NCBI GenBank assembly: GCA_963663495.1
Contig: OY760427.1
Coordinates: 5,518,001 to 5,582,000, forward strand
Source of the DNA: G963663495 sp963663495
GTDB taxonomy: Bacteria; Bacteroidota; Rhodothermia; Rhodothermales; Bin80
Length of the DNA stretch: 64,000 nucleotides
Direction: 5' to 3'
Part shown: in pieces, positions 18,901 to 26,930 of the stretch
Layout of the letters: each line of letters starts with the position of its first letter
Position numbering within the stretch: position 1 is the first letter of the stretch
Position numbers and translations under genes: made by a program
Notes under the pieces: generated by a model
What the model was told of the DNA's origin: nothing
The model's input: the letters and a program-made list of their open reading frames with translations, nothing else
The model's database searches: none

Positions 18901-21808
18901 CCCCCTCGTCCAAGGGCAATGCTGTCGGATTAATCACCAGCCCAACCTCGTCATCGTCCAGCACCATCACCGTTAATTCCTCCTCCACAGCATCGTAGCC
19001 GCCATCCGCCGCCCGGTGCGTCAGCGTGGCATCGTCATTGTTCGTATCGTCGTCTTGAGCAGCATGCACGGTTACTGTCTGTACGGTATACCAATCATCA
19101 GCAGTGAATGTCAGAGATCCATCACCCACCGTAACATCTGTATCGTCGCTCGCGATCACCACCGTTACCATGCCCGATGGCTCCGCTAACAGCCTCACCG
19201 TATAGGACGCTTCGCTTCCTTCCGATATCGTAAGATCGGTAGGTGCCAGCACGATCTCTGCTACGTCATTGTCCCGTATATCTATGTCCACATCCTCTGT
19301 CTCGCCATCATACACACCCCCGGATGCTGTAAGGGTGAGCTGTACACTTGCGTCTATCACATCGTCGTCCTCTTCCGCACGAACTGTCACCGTAACTGGT
19401 CCGCTCCAGTCCTCCGATGTAAACCGCAGCATGGTTCGGCTTACCCTTAATCCTGTTCCCGCATCGCCCGTGATCCGCACATCCACCGCCCGCGTGGGCT
19501 CCGCAAGTAGCCGTACCGTAAAATGCTCTTCCGCCCCCTCTCGCACCGAAAGGTAAGTGGGCGATACCACCAACCCTGTCACCGGATCATTATCCTTCAC
19601 CGTCACCGCGACAGCAGACTCTCCCACGGAATCATAATCCCCTCCCGATGCAGTGTGCGTAAGTGTGGCACTATCGTCGCCCGTGTCTGCGTCTTCCGCC
19701 GCACGCACCGTTACCGTCTGTTCCGTATCCCAATCACCAGAAGTGAATGTCAGGGAAGCAGCGCTCGTCGTTACGTCACTATTGTCGCTTTCAATAGTCA
19801 CCGTCACCGTACCGGTCGGCTCTGTCTCCAGTGTTACGCGATACATGCCCGATGCCCCTTCAACCACGGTTAAAGCCATCGACTCAATACGTAACCCCGG
19901 CGTATCGTCGTCTGTCACTGTCACAGGCAAATCCTTGCTCACCGAGCCGTAGTCCCCACCAGAAGCCGCGTGGGTAAGTACCATCCGCTCGTTGGACGCA
20001 TCGTCATCGTGGGGTGCCGTCACCGTCACCGTCTGCTCAGTATCCCAAGTTGCACCCGTAAAGGTCAGGCTCGCGGGACTCATAGTTACGCCCGTACCCG
20101 TGATAGAAACCGTTACTGCTTCCGCAGGCAGTGTGGCCAGCTTCACCGTGTAATCACCGGAACCCCCTTCTTGAATCGTCAGGCTTAGCTTGCTCAACAC
20201 CAAGCCCGGTGTGTCGTCGTCTGTTACATCCACCGACTCTCTCCCAATAATGCCATCATACCCGCCTCCGCTTGCCAGCAGACCTAATGACCCTGCTTCG
20301 TCGTTGGCATCCGCATCGTCTTCCGCCGTCACGGTTACTGATAGATCAGTGCTCCAATTGGAAGATGTGAAGATTAAGTGAGGCACGGACAACGATACCT
20401 TTCCATCCAGCTCAGATGGAACACTCACCGCCACCGTCACATCTTCCCCCACAGGAGGAGATGAGCCCAGCTTTACTGTAAAGTCCTTGCCGGACCCCCC
20501 TTCCACCAAATCCAGCTGACGGGGTGCAACTTGCAGCCTTACGGCGTAAATGTCCGTTACCGTCACCCTTAGGTCTTGCTTCACACCGGCAAAGTCCGCT
20601 GCGCCCGAAGCCGTGTGGATGAGTGTCTCTGTGGCATCGACCGCGTCGGCGTCCTGAAGGGCCATCACCTCCACGGTTTGCGGATTGTTCCAATCCACAG
20701 GCGTAAATGTTAGACTCGTCTTACTGAGTGTCAGGTCCGTCCCTGCATACCCCGTTATCGCCACTGTTACATCACCGACGGGCTGCGTTCCTAGCGCTAC
20801 GGTATACGTCGCCTGGCCCCCTTCTTTAACAGTCAGTGGAGATGGATCCAGTACAAGATGAGGCTCAACAATAGTGCCAATGGCCTTCTCCTTCGGAATG
20901 CCTGCAAACTGGTCTGAATGTGTAATCAGGTTAAATGTCTCTACACCTTCGACATCTTGATCACCGAGTATTGGTACCCTGATTTCTGCGCTCCTATCGC
21001 CCTTCGCAACAGTAACGCGCCCCTCCCACGTGGTATAGTCGGTCCCCTCTGTTGCCGTACCATCCTCCGTATAGTATTTGATGGTCAGGTCTCGGGCGAC
21101 CGGTTGCTGGAACTTCAACAAGAATGGCATGACGCCATCCGTTTCCGCGGCCATCGTATCCCTCACAGTCCATCCGTCAACATCCAGTATTCGCGTGGGA
21201 AAATTGTCTACAATCCCTACCCCTCGGTCTCGGAAACGGCCGCAATCGCAGTTCATAACTTCATCTCCTTCGGGTATACCATCCGAGAGGACTTCGTATC
21301 TATCTACAGTCGGTTCTGACACATACGAGCCTTCCACAATGCCGACAATCTTAAGACTATCCTTACCAGTGATCAGCACATCTCTCCCTCGCTCAGCCGA
21401 TCCGTTGGCATGATGGATGTACACGTATGACCCAATCCCAGAAGTTGCATTATTGCACCTGTATGTGGCCAAGCAAGTGGTACCTTCTTTTACTTCTTTC
21501 CAAATTCCACGGGGCCCCCTTGGGCATGCAGGAACCTGTGGTGAAGCTTCAATGCCTACCATCTGGGACGGTAGGATGCGCGGTGCTATATCTTCCGGTC
21601 CAGATCCGGTTCTTATCCCTACCTCTGCAGCCATTGCTGCAGATCTATAATTCCTCACATCCTGACCCTGCACCGACTGAGTTATTCCTGAAGCACTAAC
21701 TAGGCCCAATAGTACCACCACGCATCTCCGTACGACATTAATGGCCCAACAATCAAGCGATGTCAAGACAATTCGCCTGCTCTGCCGTACTCTGTTCATA
21801 TCTTCCAA
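15905..21808 (-). CDS. Giant Calx-beta/Ig-like repeat protein with autotransporter-like C-terminal barrel (paralogue 1)
   Basis: 1967 residues. The N-terminus has a basic stretch and a hydrophobic segment (CVVVLLGLVSASGI) ending near QSVQGQD, a likely signal peptide. A Cys-containing domain follows (residues about 70-200), then one Calx-beta module. Next come seven modules of about 105 residues with the pattern LxLxEGGSGxYTV...LTFTxxDWxxxQTVTV...LTHTASGGDY, then five Calx-beta modules (DGTATAGADY, EGxETFxLxL). The last 330 residues are rich in GRGAYSRLQSG-type strand patterns and end in VSGYVRW, like an autotransporter beta-barrel with a C-terminal aromatic residue. It probably binds Ca2+ through the acidic loops and sits at the cell surface; an adhesin-like role is inference. 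The ATG at 21799 is an alternative start. Paralogue 2 is at 26931-33506. Confidence 0.85.
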   Translation of the reverse strand: MEDMNRVRQSRRIVLTSLDCWAINVVRRCVVVLLGLVSASGITQSVQGQDVRNYRSAAMAAEVGIRTGSGPEDIAPRILPSQMVGIEASPQVPACPRGPRGIWKEVKEGTTCLATYRCNNATSGIGSYVYIHHANGSAERGRDVLITGKDSLKIVGIVEGSYVSEPTVDRYEVLSDGIPEGDEVMNCDCGRFRDRGVGIVDNFPTRILDVDGWTVRDTMAAETDGVMPFLLKFQQPVARDLTIKYYTEDGTATEGTDYTTWEGRVTVAKGDRSAEIRVPILGDQDVEGVETFNLITHSDQFAGIPKEKAIGTIVEPHLVLDPSPLTVKEGGQATYTVALGTQPVGDVTVAITGYAGTDLTLSKTSLTFTPVDWNNPQTVEVMALQDADAVDATETLIHTASGAADFAGVKQDLRVTVTDIYAVRLQVAPRQLDLVEGGSGKDFTVKLGSSPPVGEDVTVAVSVPSELDGKVSLSVPHLIFTSSNWSTDLSVTVTAEDDADANDEAGSLGLLASGGGYDGIIGRESVDVTDDDTPGLVLSKLSLTIQEGGSGDYTVKLATLPAEAVTVSITGTGVTMSPASLTFTGATWDTEQTVTVTAPHDDDASNERMVLTHAASGGDYGSVSKDLPVTVTDDDTPGLRIESMALTVVEGASGMYRVTLETEPTGTVTVTIESDNSDVTTSAASLTFTSGDWDTEQTVTVRAAEDADTGDDSATLTHTASGGDYDSVGESAVAVTVKDNDPVTGLVVSPTYLSVREGAEEHFTVRLLAEPTRAVDVRITGDAGTGLRVSRTMLRFTSEDWSGPVTVTVRAEEDDDVIDASVQLTLTASGGVYDGETEDVDIDIRDNDVAEIVLAPTDLTISEGSEASYTVRLLAEPSGMVTVVIASDDTDVTVGDGSLTFTADDWYTVQTVTVHAAQDDDTNNDDATLTHRAADGGYDAVEEELTVMVLDDDEVGLVINPTALPLDEGAAGNTFAVWLASPPTGQVTVSISAEPALNGKVSVNLRSLTFNTADWKTYQTVTVSALDDDDYDDETGEIRLSASGGGYNGVSGSVEVGVRDDDVSPLVRVLSDVRVREGAGTAVFRVGLSGETTSVVTVGYRTQDGTATAGADYQHTSGVLTFGAGELEKQVLVQIIDDALDEDDEGFTLELADAQGAELGMATGRATILDDDSKPTVGIVPTVYVREGGIANVYISLSSVSTKPVTVSYRTNDMTATAGEDYEAVSAGLVTIVPGETETVVQVPTQDDAVHEGREAFEVQLDEGRTMVTILDNDRLPGFSIGDVTVSEDGGRAKLAVSLSGASTVRVGVAFATQDGAAKAGADYTRTLGTLVFAPGETLRHIWVPVARDDVVEEDEGLVVKLSAPEHAMLLDAEGDVTIMDDPIEVSIHDGTGTESSEELVMVVRLNYGSTKVVSVQFAVTGGTATSDVDYEATQGLVVFETGSTEAQVRIPLIDDDLQEGDETIEVTLSNPTNAQIGQAVATGTIVDDETAPGMQVRAIAVSQTEALFAVRLLAPVAERLTGRFRTVDGTAWAGEDYERMEGVLEFGPGETRKEVRVPLLRAQGTGEAFALMVELGDETVREDVVLGSKNTGNRARLGRSVAVHIVEAVSERMEGSLVGCMPRPFPGQRVRVSHLLSGCGMQAGGERLSVWGRGAYSRLQSGGISGADVVTASLGADYSAGGRWLMGMVISRSEALEEQGTLLQMTGWYPYVRYGGMRHSVWGLAGAGQGVVAEAEDTGMRMMAAGVGGTLVRRSGARLGYEADGFWLGMDGGIGVSRVRAGLEGSVTLQEILEPYVEAAVLHSGGDAERGMGMEAGGGLRVRMGMLHAEVMSRRLVLHQEDGYGEWGYSGMVRYGGMEGLGAQVRPTWGRTHVGTLWQAERPWEVYPSDRRMELEVGYGSRIHRRSVLRPHVGMGLRDRGRDYRIGAGVQGRTGLGFSVSGLAMEHIAPYQLVSYGVNVSGYVRW

Positions 21809-21822
21809 CTAGCCGCCCCCGA

Positions 21823-22020
21823 TCATAAAGTTAACGTGGAAAGTGATAACCTAGAGTAATCATGTCGTAGCCGATTTGGATCTAAAAGCGTTGTGTTGGT
21901 GCTTTTTGGCTTGATTACGCGTTGTTCATGCGAAGAGCGAGAAACCTTGTAGTAGGACCCCGCACCGGAAAGGCGATCTATCTTGGCTCGTCTATCCATT
22001 AACCAAACCGCGAAGGTCTT
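21823..22020 (-). pseudogene. Possible IS1380-end remnant
   Basis: A short minus-strand frame contains HEQRVIKPKSTNTTLLDPNR and LRHDYSRLSLSTLTL, which resemble HEQRTIGPAGTETALLDPNR and VRHEYCRQISLSTYRERVL in the IS1380-like debris at 36.8-37.2 kb. It is too short to be a gene and carries no start supported by context. It is best read as a scrap of the same element lying just upstream of the giant gene. Confidence 0.45.
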
Positions 22021-22152
22021 ATGCAACAACCCTTACCATTCACTTCAGCCTCCCCGCTGTTTATCGGCATGGATGTGCACAAAAAGATCGTAGTGCTTTG
22101 CGTGTACGATAGCGACGCGGGCGTGGTAATTGACGAAAGACAATTACCACAT
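22021..22152 (+). pseudogene. IS110-family transposase, N-terminal fragment
   Basis: Starts with ATG at 22021 and reads MQQPLPFTSASPLFIGMDVH followed by KKIVVLCVYDSDAGVV. The FIGMDVHKK block with the first catalytic Asp is the hallmark of the IS110 DEDD (RuvC-like) domain. After VIDERQLPH the frame runs into the end of an IS1634 fragment (CCTAACTTCACC at 22153) and stops at 22173. Only about 45 of about 340 residues remain. Confidence 0.75.
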
Positions 22153-22632
22153 CCTAACTTCACCATTTCGTAGTGCTACTAACCTACGGAATTCTCCCGT
22201 GGCCATATTTGGACCGGTTTTTTCAGGAGCAATGGATGGTGAGATTTACCGGATTGTTTGAAGTTGGTTTAGGGTGGATTGAATCCCTTATTGCCGCCTG
22301 TTTTGCCGCGATCTATCCCGGATCGTTTCCATCGGATGTAGCTCTGGTGGCTCCATCTGGAGCACGCTATCTCAACCGTTGTGAAGGGACCATACGTCAT
22401 GAGTCTGGAGGTTTCTGACTCACCGGTGCACTCGCTTCCTCCACATGCTCGGACACGGTGCGGGTCGCATCCGGATCATACACGTATCCCAGTACCGCAA
22501 AGAACTGTACCATACACGGAGGCTGATCCTGATCCACCTCTGTGATCAGGTACCGACATTGGTTCTTAACCATCTTGGTCGTAATCCGACGAATCCTGTT
22601 CAACTTGTCTCGGATCGTCGCCCAACTATCCT
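22153..22632 (-). pseudogene. IS1634-family element, 3' fragment
   Basis: Near-identical to the right end of the complete IS1634 copy at 60325-62665. It begins at the element tip CCTAACTTCACCATT (22153) and contains the transposase C-terminus from DSWATIRDKLNRIRR to SAPVSQKPPDS on the minus strand. Homology stops abruptly near 22632, so the remaining transposase is gone. It cuts an IS110 fragment, so IS1634 inserted into IS110 and was later deleted. Confidence 0.85.
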
Positions 22633-22967
22633 TTACGATATTCTTACTCGTACCGGCCTTGAGGGCCGGGATGCTTACTTGCTCATACAAGTGGCGGAGT
22701 GGTTCGTAGTACCGTTGATGCGGGGTAATGCTCGCGGAGGGAAGGGGCCGCAGGTGCGGAGCGGTGTCCAAAGAGGGAAGGTCCACGGCAAATGGCAAAT
22801 GACCTGTAAACCGATTAATGGTCAGGGACCTCAGCGACATCACATGCGAAAGTGAAGGAAGCGTACGCCGGGGAGCCGGGGTACGGGGTGGTCGAGGCGT
22901 AAATAGGCTTGACTAGTGATTGCCAGAAAAAGTTATGAGGGCTGAAAAACGGCGAAACAAGGCCGTT
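22633..22967. other. Unassigned junction region
   Basis: No supported gene. The open frames across it do not resemble a known family. It lies between the IS1634 fragment and the left end of ISNCY copy B, and probably contains scraps of older elements. Confidence 0.4.
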
Positions 22968-23120
22968 TGATACTCGTTCTATCCATCTGTAAGCGTTACG
23001 GTTACAGATGGATATGAGCCATACCGTATTTGCACATTGCAGATTATTCAGCCAGCGTGTCTCTAACGAATGTTTGGCCAAATCCTTCTGTTTCGGGCGT
23101 TTTCATCGATATAAGGCCCC

Positions 23121-23593
23121 TTGGGGCCGATTATTCATACGATTACTACCATGCGGATTGTAGAGGATACACAGTTTAAGCTCGGGCAGGTCCCCGTTGA
23201 AGAGATAACCTTCCACCCCAAAGGCCGGGACGATATACCAGCAGCGCTAAAAGGACTGCAGCACCTGTATTGCGACGCAACGGATCAGCAGAAGGTCTTT
23301 GAGATCCTGGAGAAGCAGTTGCTTCCGAATATTGATTTGCAGCGTGGTCGTCCGGGGATGGCACTTTGGCGCGTCTTTGTCTTGGGGTATTGAAGCAGGC
23401 CCTCAACTGCGACTTTGATCGTTTGAGGAGCCTGGCCGCCAAGCATTTGGAGGTGCGCCAGATGCTGGGGCATACGAATTTCTGGGACGAGCCTGTCTAT
23501 CAGCCGCAGACCGTTATTGATAACGTAAGCCTGCTAACAGCGGATGTCCTGAAGCAGATCAACGATGCGGTGGTGGCTTGCGGTCACCGGTAG
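23121..23593 (+). pseudogene. ISNCY-family transposase, N-terminal exon (copy B)
   Basis: Reads MRIVEDTQFKLGQVPVEEI from the ATG at 23151 and breaks at exactly the same G run as copy A (near 23385, LWRVFVLG to VLKQALN). It then runs through NVSLLTADVLKQINDAVV to ACGHR and a stop at 23593, where a deletion joins it to the intron. The second frameshift of copy A (near 7690) is absent here. The segment homologous to residues after ACGHR is deleted. Confidence 0.8.
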
Positions 23594-23594
23594 G

Positions 23595-25514
23595 CCAGGC
23601 TAACTGGCAAGGATATAGCGGGTGGAAGTCCCGTAATATGAAGCAAGAACCATGCACATAATTCCGCGAGCCGTGCGCGGTCACTCGTGAGGGTGGACGT
23701 GAAGTGTCGGTAGCGGCGCATATGGCCAGGGTTATTGAGCAACGAAAGATAGGTCGTTCGGGTCGCCGAGATTATCGGTGCGGTCGAAGGCAATATGTCC
23801 GTCATCGTTATGGTGAGACGGCGGACAGGCCCGCGGTGTCCGAGACCCCATGGATGTATGTACATATCCTGCCGGGACCTGGGAGGTCTTCATACTGTCC
23901 TGCAGTCGTGCGCCGCCGCGAAGGAAAGGTGGAAACACCGTAACCGGAGATGCACGGTATGAAGAAGTCAGACGACAGCATAGTAGCGATGAATGCTGCG
24001 AACAAAGGGGACGATACCCTGGCGGAGCAGCGGGAGCGAAGGCTGTCGCCCGAGGGGAAATCGCGAGATCCTACCACGCACCAGGCGCAGAAATGGGCTC
24101 GCGTGTCACAGGGGAAGGAGCGGTTACGGGAGTTCGTGAAGCGAAACCCAGCGGAGCGTCTCACGACGTTACCGCACCATGTCAGCATGGAAGCGCTTAG
24201 GACCGCCTTCCACGCGCAGAAGTGTGAAGCGGCACCGGGAGTGGATGGTATGACATGGGAGAGGTACGCGGAGGATTTGGAGGACCGTTTGACGGACCTT
24301 CACCGACGTGTACATACAGGAGCGTACCGGGCGACCCCGTCCAAGCGGGTAGAGATACCCAAGCCGGACGGAGGTACACGACCGCTTGGCATGGCTGCAC
24401 TGGAGGACAAGATCGTCCAGAGGGCTGTGGTGGAACGTATACTGACTCCGATTTTCGAGGAGGAGTTTGTGGGTTTCAGCTATGGGTTCCGGCCGAAGCG
24501 CAGCGCGCACGACGCGTTGGATGCTTTGGCATACGTGATAGAGCGTCGCAAGGTCAACTACATTGTGGACGCCGACATTCGCAAGTTCTTTGACACGGTA
24601 AACCAGGAGTGGCTTATCCGCTTCTTGGAGCATCGTATTGCGGATAAGCGGGTGATTCGGTTGATCATCAAGTGGTTGAAGGCGGGCGTGATGGTAGATG
24701 GGATGTGGCGGGATAGTGAGGAGGGTACACCGCAGGGTGCGGTGATTTCCCCTATACTGGCCAACATTTATCTTCATTACGTGTTGGATCTTTGGACCGA
24801 TGCATGGCGCAAGTCACAGCGGAGTGCGGGGGAGGTCTACATCATTCGTTATGCGGATGATTTCGTGGTGTGTTTCCAGTACGAGGGGACAGCGCAACGT
24901 TATCTGCGTGCACTGCGGGATCGGCTTGATAAGTTCGGGTTGAGACTGCATCCGGGGAAGACTCGTCTGATTGAATTCGGGCGACATGCCGAGGAAGATC
25001 GCAGGAAGCGTGGTGAGGGTCGACCGGAGACATTCGACTTTCTGGGATTTACGCATTACTGTCGTAGAGATCGGAGGGGCGATTTAGTCTTGGTCGTAAG
25101 CCGATAGCCAAGCGTATGGCTCGTTTTCTGAAGCGCGTGAAGGGGCAGTTGATTCGTCTCATGCACCGTCCGGTGCATGAGACGGGGAAATGGTTGGGGC
25201 GGGTGCTCAACGGATGGTTGAATTACTATGCCGTACCGACGAGTTACCGGTACCTTGCGAGCTGCTACGTCCAGCTGTACTGGATATGGATGCATGTGCT
25301 ACGACGACGTTCCCAGCGGGATCGTACGACATGGGACACGATGGACAAGCTCACTGCAATATACTGGCCGAAGATGGAGATCCGGCACCCATGGCCTTCC
25401 ACACGATTTACCGTCAAGCGCGACGGCGCGACCCAAGGGAGGAGCCGGATGCGTTAGCGCGCACGTCCGGATCTGTCCGGGGGGGGCCGGGGCGACTCGG
25501 GTCCCTACCGGCAT
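23595..25514 (+). mobile_element. Group II intron (copy B), possibly lacking its 5' end
   Basis: Matches intron A from GCCAGGCTAACTGGC onward. Domain V is at 25442-25473 (GAGCCGGATGCG... CGTCCGGATC), followed by a G/C-rich domain VI-like hairpin and CTACCGGCAT at 25514. Because the exon-intron junction is deleted, the 5' splice site may be missing, in which case splicing would not occur. Confidence 0.75.
23950..25457 (+). pseudogene. ltrA: Group II intron reverse transcriptase/maturase, frameshifted (copy B)
   Basis: The N-terminus is continuous from MHGMKKSDDSIVAMNAANKG at 23950 through all RT motifs to DFLGFTHYCRRDRRG, including YADDFVVCF. Near 25075 one G is missing relative to copy A, so domain X (LNGWLNYYAVPTSYRYL to HPWPSTRF) lies in the frame 25116-25457. 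Copies A and B are broken at different sites, so an intact parent (for example with A's G run and B's other positions) can be reconstructed in silico. No endonuclease domain is seen. Confidence 0.85.
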
Positions 25515-26234
25515 AAAATGTGTTGTGTTCTGATTGAGCGTGCGGAGAGCAGTGTCAGCGTGTTGAAGGAGAAAGACGCGGATCTTGAGGAGGTGTTGCG
25601 GTACTTGGCAGATGCACAAAGGCAGATAGATCAAGTAGATAGTCGTCTATGGAAGGGGGAGGTGATTCCGCATGATGAGAAGGTATTTTCGATACATGAG
25701 CCGCATACTCGTTGGATCACCAAGGGGAAGGCGGGGGTGATTGCGGAGTTGGGTCTGCCGGTATGCGTGCTGGAGGATCAGCATCAGTTGATATTGTGGC
25801 ATCAGATACTGCACGAGGGGGTGGATTCGGATATGATTGTGGGGTTTATGAAGGAAGCGAAGGATCGGTATCCGGCGATCACATCGTGCAGCATGGATAA
25901 GGGGTACTCATCGGTAAAGAACCATAAGGCGCTGGAGCAGGTGTTGGACACGGTGAACATGTCGAAGAGGGGTCGGTTGAGCAAAGCGGACAAGGAGAGG
26001 GAATCCGATCCGAAGTTTGTGGAGTGGCGTCGTCAGCATCCGGCGGTGGAGTCGGCGATCAACAATTTGAATCATCGGGGTCTGGGTTTGATACGGACCC
26101 GTGGCAAGGAAGGCTTTGTTCGCACGGTGGCGCTGATAGTGGTAGCGGCGAATGTTCACCGTATCGGGCAGATGGTGAAGCAGAACGAGGAGCGACGAAG
26201 GCGGTGCGAGCAGGCCCGCAAGCGCGCGGCGTAG
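25515..26234 (+). pseudogene. ISNCY-family transposase, C-terminal exon (copy B)
   Basis: Near-identical to 9897-10616, with a few substitutions (for example NHKALEQVLDTVNMSKRG). It contains FSIHEPHTRWITKGKAGV, ELGLPVCVLEDQHQLILWH and HPAVESAINNLNHRGLGL. It is separated from its exon 1 by the intron and the deletion. Confidence 0.8.
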
Positions 26235-26341
26235 GGACTCGCGCGAGCATCTTCAGCACAAAATCAAGGTAGTCTGCAAGGGAGAGAGGCCAACGTGTGT
26301 TCGAGCATCGCTGATGGAGGCCAAAACACGTCAAGACCACA

Positions 26342-26484
26342 GGATTGCCGGTGTGAGCGGACAAAGTCAGCGACGTTACCGTCGAAAAATCCTTGCTGAC
26401 TGTCCTTCCGGATCCCCAATTCGGATTCCAGCCCCCGGCTAGTCCAAGAGTCACTCAGAAATGCCTACTTTTCTGGCAAACACT
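26342..26484. repeat. Dispersed repeat R, copy 3 (right end of ISNCY element B)
   Basis: Nearly identical to 10723-10868, starting ATTGCCGGTGTGAGCGGACA. Shared sequence with copy A ends at TTTCTGGCAAACACT. The following bases belong to a different intron remnant. Confidence 0.6.
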
Positions 26485-26598
26485 GACTACGAGTTGTAGG
26501 GAATGTCGGGCAGGCGGTGGAGGGTGCTCACCTTCATTAGACGATGCCCCCCCCAATTCAGACGACTTTTCCGAGTGCGAGCTGCATGATCCGCCTGG

Positions 26599-26689
26599 AG
26601 AGCCCGGTGCGGGAAAACCGCACGCCGGGTTCGGTGAGCGGCGGGCGGAAACATGCTCTACGGAGTAACGCGCCGCCCGCCGATTCTAC
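26599..26689 (+). ncRNA. Orphan group II intron domain V-VI remnant
   Basis: GAGAGCCCGGTGCGGGAAAA at 26597-26616, followed by CCGCACGCCGGGTTC, folds as a textbook group II domain V: lower stem AGCCCGG/CCGGGTT and upper stem GTGCGG/CCGCAC closed by a GAAA-type tetraloop. It is followed by a G/C hairpin of domain VI type (GGCGGGCG ... CGCCCGCC) ending CGATTCTAC near 26689. The sequence differs from the domain V of the introns at 8-10 kb and 23-25 kb, so it comes from a second intron lineage. No RT gene belonging to it is present. Confidence 0.75.
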
Positions 26690-26691
26690 GG

Positions 26692-26752
26692 TCTAACTTA
26701 CTCTAATCGAGAGAGTAAATGCCTCGTTAATAGGTACTTCACCGAACGGACA
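26692..26752. repeat. Dispersed repeat T, copy 1
   Basis: Contains CTAACTTACTCTAATCGAGA and, slightly further on, GTACTTCACCGAACGGA. It matches 36044-36105 (CTAACTTACTCTAATTGAGA ... GTACTTCACCGGACGGA). No coding potential. It may mark the target or end of an unidentified element. Confidence 0.5.
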
Positions 26753-26930
26753 CCCCTTCCAGACAAAAGCCCAGAGTTAAAGGGTTTTGCACGAGGCTCG
26801 AACAACAACCATTTGTTAAAGTGTTACTCCCTATAGGACCATGGATAAGTGCCTTTCGTTAAGATACGCCGCTGACCAGTGGGCAACGCTTACCCGGTTA
26901 TACCCTTTAGAATGGCATATCGCCCAGTAC

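Larger units (their letters stand above)
22968..26484 (+). mobile_element. ISNCY-family element with group II intron (copy B)
   Basis: The second copy of the 7085-10868 element, nearly identical throughout. It lacks about 267 bases corresponding to roughly 7712-7980 of copy A, that is the end of exon 1 and the start of the intron. The same arrangement of exon, intron and exon is otherwise kept. Its location between the two giant paralogues means the two ISNCY copies flank porX, folC and the first giant gene in direct orientation. Confidence 0.75.
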
